Origin: Gemmatimonadota bacterium
Lineage (GTDB): Bacteria; Gemmatimonadota; Gemmatimonadetes; Longimicrobiales; RSA9
Reading direction: 5' to 3'
Assembly (NCBI GenBank): GCA_012027055.1
Contig: VEPF01000219.1
Span: 1-8,772 of the forward strand
DNA: 8,772 nt
Positions 6,361 to 8,772 of the stretch are shown piece after piece (within the stretch, counting starts at the first letter, position 1; each line of letters opens with the position of its first letter). The notes beneath the pieces were generated by a model. It was not told the origin of the DNA. It saw only the letters and a list, made by a program, of their open reading frames with translations, and did no database searches. The position numbers and the translations under genes are program-made.

Positions 6361-7338
6361 ATGTACCACCGCATCGTAGTCCCCCTGGACGGCACGGCAT
6401 TCAGCGAGTACGCGCTGCCGTACGCCATGCGGCTCGCGGAACGTTCGGGCGCGAACCTGGAGCTCTGCCACGTTCACGTGCACCAGGACCGGAACCCGGA
6501 CTTCGCCGCGCTCACGCCCTACCAGTTCCAGCACTGCGTGGACGCCGAGTACGAGTTCGACGCGGAGGCCGCGGGGCACGAATCCGAAGCGCTCGACGCG
6601 GTGGCTGCGCGGGTCCAGGCCGGCACCTCGGCGGTGGTGACCACGCGCTCGCTGAGCGGCCGCGTGGGTGACGCCATCCGGCAGGAAGCCGAGAGCGCGG
6701 TGGCGGACCTGGTGGTGATGGCGACCCATGCCCGGAGCGGGTTCGCGCGCGTGCGGCTGGGGAGCGTGGCGGACCGGCTGGTGCACTCGCTCAACATCCC
6801 GCTCCTGCTGGTGCAGCCCGGGGCAGCCCCCTCGCCGCCGCCGTTCGAGGGCTTCCGGCGGGTGCTCATCCCGCTGGACGGCTCGCCCTTCTCGGAGCAG
6901 GTACTGGAGCGGAGCATTCCGCTGCTGAAGGCATCCGGCGGCAAGCCCGTGCTGCTGCACGTGGTCTCGCCGATGCTGGGACCGGCCCGGCGGACGGGCA
7001 CGCCCGCGGGCGGCCGCATCATCCAGCGGCGGGAGGACGCGGTGGCCTACCTGGAGGTGCAGGCGCGAGTGCTGATTGCGCAGGGCTTCGAGCCCGAGCT
7101 GCACGCGCTGGTGGACCGCAATGCCGCCACGGCGATCATGGGCCTGGCCGAGCAGGAGGACCTGGACGCGCTGGTGATGGCCACGCACGGCCGCGGCGGG
7201 CTCACCCGGTTGCTGGTCGGCAGCGTCGCGGCCCAGGTGCTGCGCCAGTGTCACAAACCCATCATGCTGTACCGGCCGCAGCCGGCCGACACACCGCGGG
7301 CGGAGCTGCAGGACGCGTTCATGATCTACGGCCACTGA
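6361..7338 (+). CDS. Tandem-domain universal stress protein (UspA family)
   Basis: A 325-residue cytoplasmic protein made of two Usp domains in tandem (about 1-152 and 165-306), joined by a Pro/Ala linker and followed by a short tail. Both domains begin with the family strand and ATP-contacting Asp (VVPLDGTAFSE, LIPLDGSPFSE). The ATP motif GxxG-x9-G(S/T) is near-complete in domain 2 (A274-T-H-G277, nine residues, G287-S288). In domain 1 both leading glycines are Ala (A121-T-H-A124), with G134-S135 kept, so that domain may bind nucleotide weakly. Usp proteins support survival under starvation, redox and respiratory stress and often act as dimers; a tandem protein can form the dimer-like unit by itself. 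The start follows GGGAGG. The gene stands alone, divergent from the unknown gene, and is closed by a strong terminator. Confidence 0.94.
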   Translation: MYHRIVVPLDGTAFSEYALPYAMRLAERSGANLELCHVHVHQDRNPDFAALTPYQFQHCVDAEYEFDAEAAGHESEALDAVAARVQAGTSAVVTTRSLSGRVGDAIRQEAESAVADLVVMATHARSGFARVRLGSVADRLVHSLNIPLLLVQPGAAPSPPPFEGFRRVLIPLDGSPFSEQVLERSIPLLKASGGKPVLLHVVSPMLGPARRTGTPAGGRIIQRREDAVAYLEVQARVLIAQGFEPELHALVDRNAATAIMGLAEQEDLDALVMATHGRGGLTRLLVGSVAAQVLRQCHKPIMLYRPQPADTPRAELQDAFMIYGH

Positions 7339-7368
7339 CGACCGTCCGACCGCACCGGCCGGGACTGG

Positions 7369-7407
7369 AGGCCGCACCGCGAACGCGGGGCGGCCTTTCT
7401 TTCATTT
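7369..7407 (+). terminator. Intrinsic terminator after the universal stress protein gene
   Basis: AGGCCGC (7369-7375) pairs with GCGGCCT (7390-7396), and CCGC (7377-7380) with GCGG (7385-7388) around a GAAC loop; only an A-G mismatch interrupts the stem. A T-rich tract, TTTCTTTCATTT, follows directly at 7396-7407. It lies 30 bases after the stop codon and is the only hairpin in the window with a proper T-tract. Confidence 0.9.
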
Positions 7408-7498
7408 CGGGGGCCGGCGCGGCCGGCCGGCGGTTGCGCGCCCCTGTTCCCGATCCCATCATCGCTGTGCTGGCATCGAGCGTCCCGGCTGCCGGTCC

Positions 7499-7520
7499 CG
7501 GCCCGCCCTCCGGCGGGCCG
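7499..7520 (+). other. Perfect hairpin upstream of the TPR gene
   Basis: CGGCCCGCC and GGCGGGCCG form a perfect 9-pair stem around a CTCC loop, 26 bases before the GTG start. No T-tract follows, so it is not a terminator. It may be a leader structure that affects translation of the next gene, or a chance GC palindrome. Confidence 0.4.
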
Positions 7521-7546
7521 TCGAGGCCACCAGAGCGGGAGGTCCC

Positions 7547-8772
7547 GTGCGTAAGCTGTTCGACGAGGTGAAGGCCCGGCTCGCGGCGTTTCTCGACCAG
7601 CGCGAGTACGCGGTGCTGGCCGTGTGCTCCGCTGAGGACGAGGCCGTCGTCATCGGCAAGATCCTCGAGGGCCTCGACGAGGAGCGCGGGACGGAGATGT
7701 TCTGGCTCAGCACGGACGAGTTCCGCGACCGGGCCAGCTACGTCGGCACCATCTGCAACAGCTTCGCCGTCAAGCATGGCGGCGTGTCTCTGGCCCTGCA
7801 GAAGGACGGGGCCGCTCCCTGGCCGCCGCTCCCACTCGCCGTCCTGGACGAAACCGCGGACCCGGTGGCGCGCCTGCGCGCCACCCTGGAGTTCTCGCGC
7901 CAGCTGCTGCCTGCACCGGAAGGCTTCCGTGCCGTCTGGGGGTTCTATCCCAGCGCCATCGCCGATCACCGCGAGTTCGCGCTGCTGCTCTGGGAGCTGC
8001 TGCAGCACGAGTTCCCGCTACCGTGGTTCCACCACCTGCGCCTGGTGGTGCGGGCGGAGCGCGGGGATGCCTGGGTCCGCACCGCGCTCGCCGACCTCCC
8101 GCACACCGACTGGTACGATCCCGACCTGAGCCCGGCCGCCATGCAGCGGGCGCTGCACGAAGAGGCAGTGGACCCGAAGCTGCCGCTGGAGCGCCGCCTG
8201 CAGAACGTGCTGATCTCGGCGCACATGGATTACGGGCACCAGCGGTTCGGCGACGCGATGCGCAAGTTCGTGATGCTGCTGCGCTACTACACGGCCACGC
8301 GCAACCCGACCATGACTGCGGTGACGCTGAACGGCATGGGCGAAGTGCACCACCGGGTGGGCAACGACGAGCAGGCGGCGAACTGCTGGGAAGAAGCCAC
8401 GGTACCGATCGCGGGCGAGGCGAATCCGCCGGTGCCGGTGCTGCTCAACGTGGTTTTGAACCTGGCAAACCTGCGCTTGAGCCAGCAGCGCTACGCGGAA
8501 GCCGAAGGCTACTACGACAGCGCCCAGCAGCTGGCCACGCTGCAGCGCGCGGGCGAGACCAAGGTGCGCTGCCTGGAGAACCTCGGGGTGTGCCAGCACC
8601 AGCAGGGCAAATGGCCCGAGGCCGAGCAGACCTGGTGGGCGGGCGCCACGGTGGCGGGCGAGCTGAAGCTGCCGGAGCACCGGCGCAACATCCTGCTGCG
8701 CCTGCGATCGCTGTATGCCGAAGCGGGTGACCATGGCCGTCGCTACCACGTGGAGCAGGAGCTCTCCTCGCT
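7547..8772 (+). CDS. TPR-repeat protein with unrecognised N-terminal domain, partial
   Basis: An open frame of 408 complete codons that runs off the right edge. It starts at GTG 7547, four bases after GGGAGG (7537-7542). Residues about 215-408 form roughly five tetratricopeptide-like helix pairs, for example MTAVTLNGMGEVHHRVGNDE, RYAEAEGYYDSAQQLA and NLGVCQHQQGKWPEAEQTW, with the A/G and Y/F pattern typical of TPRs, which bind partner proteins. Residues 1-205 are a mixed alpha/beta domain I do not recognise. Hydrophobic strands such as YAVLAVCS, EMFWLS, FRAVWGFYP and LRLVVRAE resemble a Rossmann or NTPase core, but no Walker A motif is visible, so it may be a degenerate nucleotide-binding domain or another fold. 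No signal peptide or membrane helix is seen. It follows a terminator and an own leader hairpin, so it is probably transcribed separately. Its relation to vgrG, 4.7 kb away, is unknown. Confidence 0.88.
   Translation, partial: MRKLFDEVKARLAAFLDQREYAVLAVCSAEDEAVVIGKILEGLDEERGTEMFWLSTDEFRDRASYVGTICNSFAVKHGGVSLALQKDGAAPWPPLPLAVLDETADPVARLRATLEFSRQLLPAPEGFRAVWGFYPSAIADHREFALLLWELLQHEFPLPWFHHLRLVVRAERGDAWVRTALADLPHTDWYDPDLSPAAMQRALHEEAVDPKLPLERRLQNVLISAHMDYGHQRFGDAMRKFVMLLRYYTATRNPTMTAVTLNGMGEVHHRVGNDEQAANCWEEATVPIAGEANPPVPVLLNVVLNLANLRLSQQRYAEAEGYYDSAQQLATLQRAGETKVRCLENLGVCQHQQGKWPEAEQTWWAGATVAGELKLPEHRRNILLRLRSLYAEAGDHGRRYHVEQELSS

Noticed and set aside
6307..8749. Antisense frames over the stress protein and TPR genes, and a plus-strand frame at 8023-8730
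   Set aside because: They are shadows of the genes at 6361-7338 and 7547-8772. The plus frame at 8023 gives a low-complexity product, while the overlapping GTG-started frame shows a coherent TPR pattern and a ribosome site.
1..8772. tRNA, rRNA, CRISPR, insertion sequence or integration site
   Set aside because: No regular repeat-spacer pattern, transposase-like frame, flanking duplications or cloverleaf-like sequence was seen on either strand.

Overview
The window is a very GC-rich (roughly 70% G+C by eye) bacterial chromosome segment with tightly packed genes. It holds eight protein-coding genes, two of them cut by the window edges, and no RNA genes, insertion sequences or CRISPR arrays that I can see. 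Gene content (a BlaI/M56 pair, tandem-domain universal stress protein, HEAT plus HD-GYP proteins, a TPR protein, VgrG) and the style of the proteins suggest a soil-type Gram-negative lineage. Gemmatimonadota is my first guess and Myxococcota or Acidobacteriota are alternatives, but nothing in the window fixes the taxonomy.

Layout. (1) Bases 1-596, minus strand: a BlaI/MecI-type repressor gene followed, with a 4-base ATGA overlap, by the start of an M56/BlaR1-like membrane protease gene that runs off the left edge. Upstream of blaI is a sigma70-like promoter (TTGACA, 17 bases, TAGATT) embedded in an inverted repeat that looks like the BlaI operator. (2) 843-2849, plus: a full-length VgrG, the spike of a type VI secretion system, divergent from blaI and without other T6SS genes in view. 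(3) 3025-5659, plus: a three-gene unit of a membrane-bound GGDEF diguanylate cyclase, a HEAT-repeat protein and an HD-GYP-type phosphohydrolase; the last two overlap by ATGA. Synthesis and probable breakdown of cyclic di-GMP are thus encoded together. (4) 5699-6148, minus: a 149-residue protein of unknown function, convergent with the HD-GYP gene; a hairpin lies between them. (5) 6361-7338, plus: a two-domain universal stress protein followed by a strong intrinsic terminator. (6) 7547-8772, plus: a GTG-initiated TPR protein with an N-terminal domain I do not recognise; it runs off the right edge.

How the parts may work together. BlaI and the M56 protease form the usual sensor/repressor pair for cell-wall stress. 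A BlaI site in the shared blaI-vgrG intergenic region could also influence vgrG, but this is only a positional inference. The second-messenger cassette could set local cyclic di-GMP levels. Most striking are the blaI operator layout, a matching promoter-like element before vgrG and before the cyclase gene, the guanine-site Asn-to-His change in the GGDEF domain, the degenerate HD-GYP motifs, and the two proteins without recognised function. I see no complete, clearly new multi-gene system.
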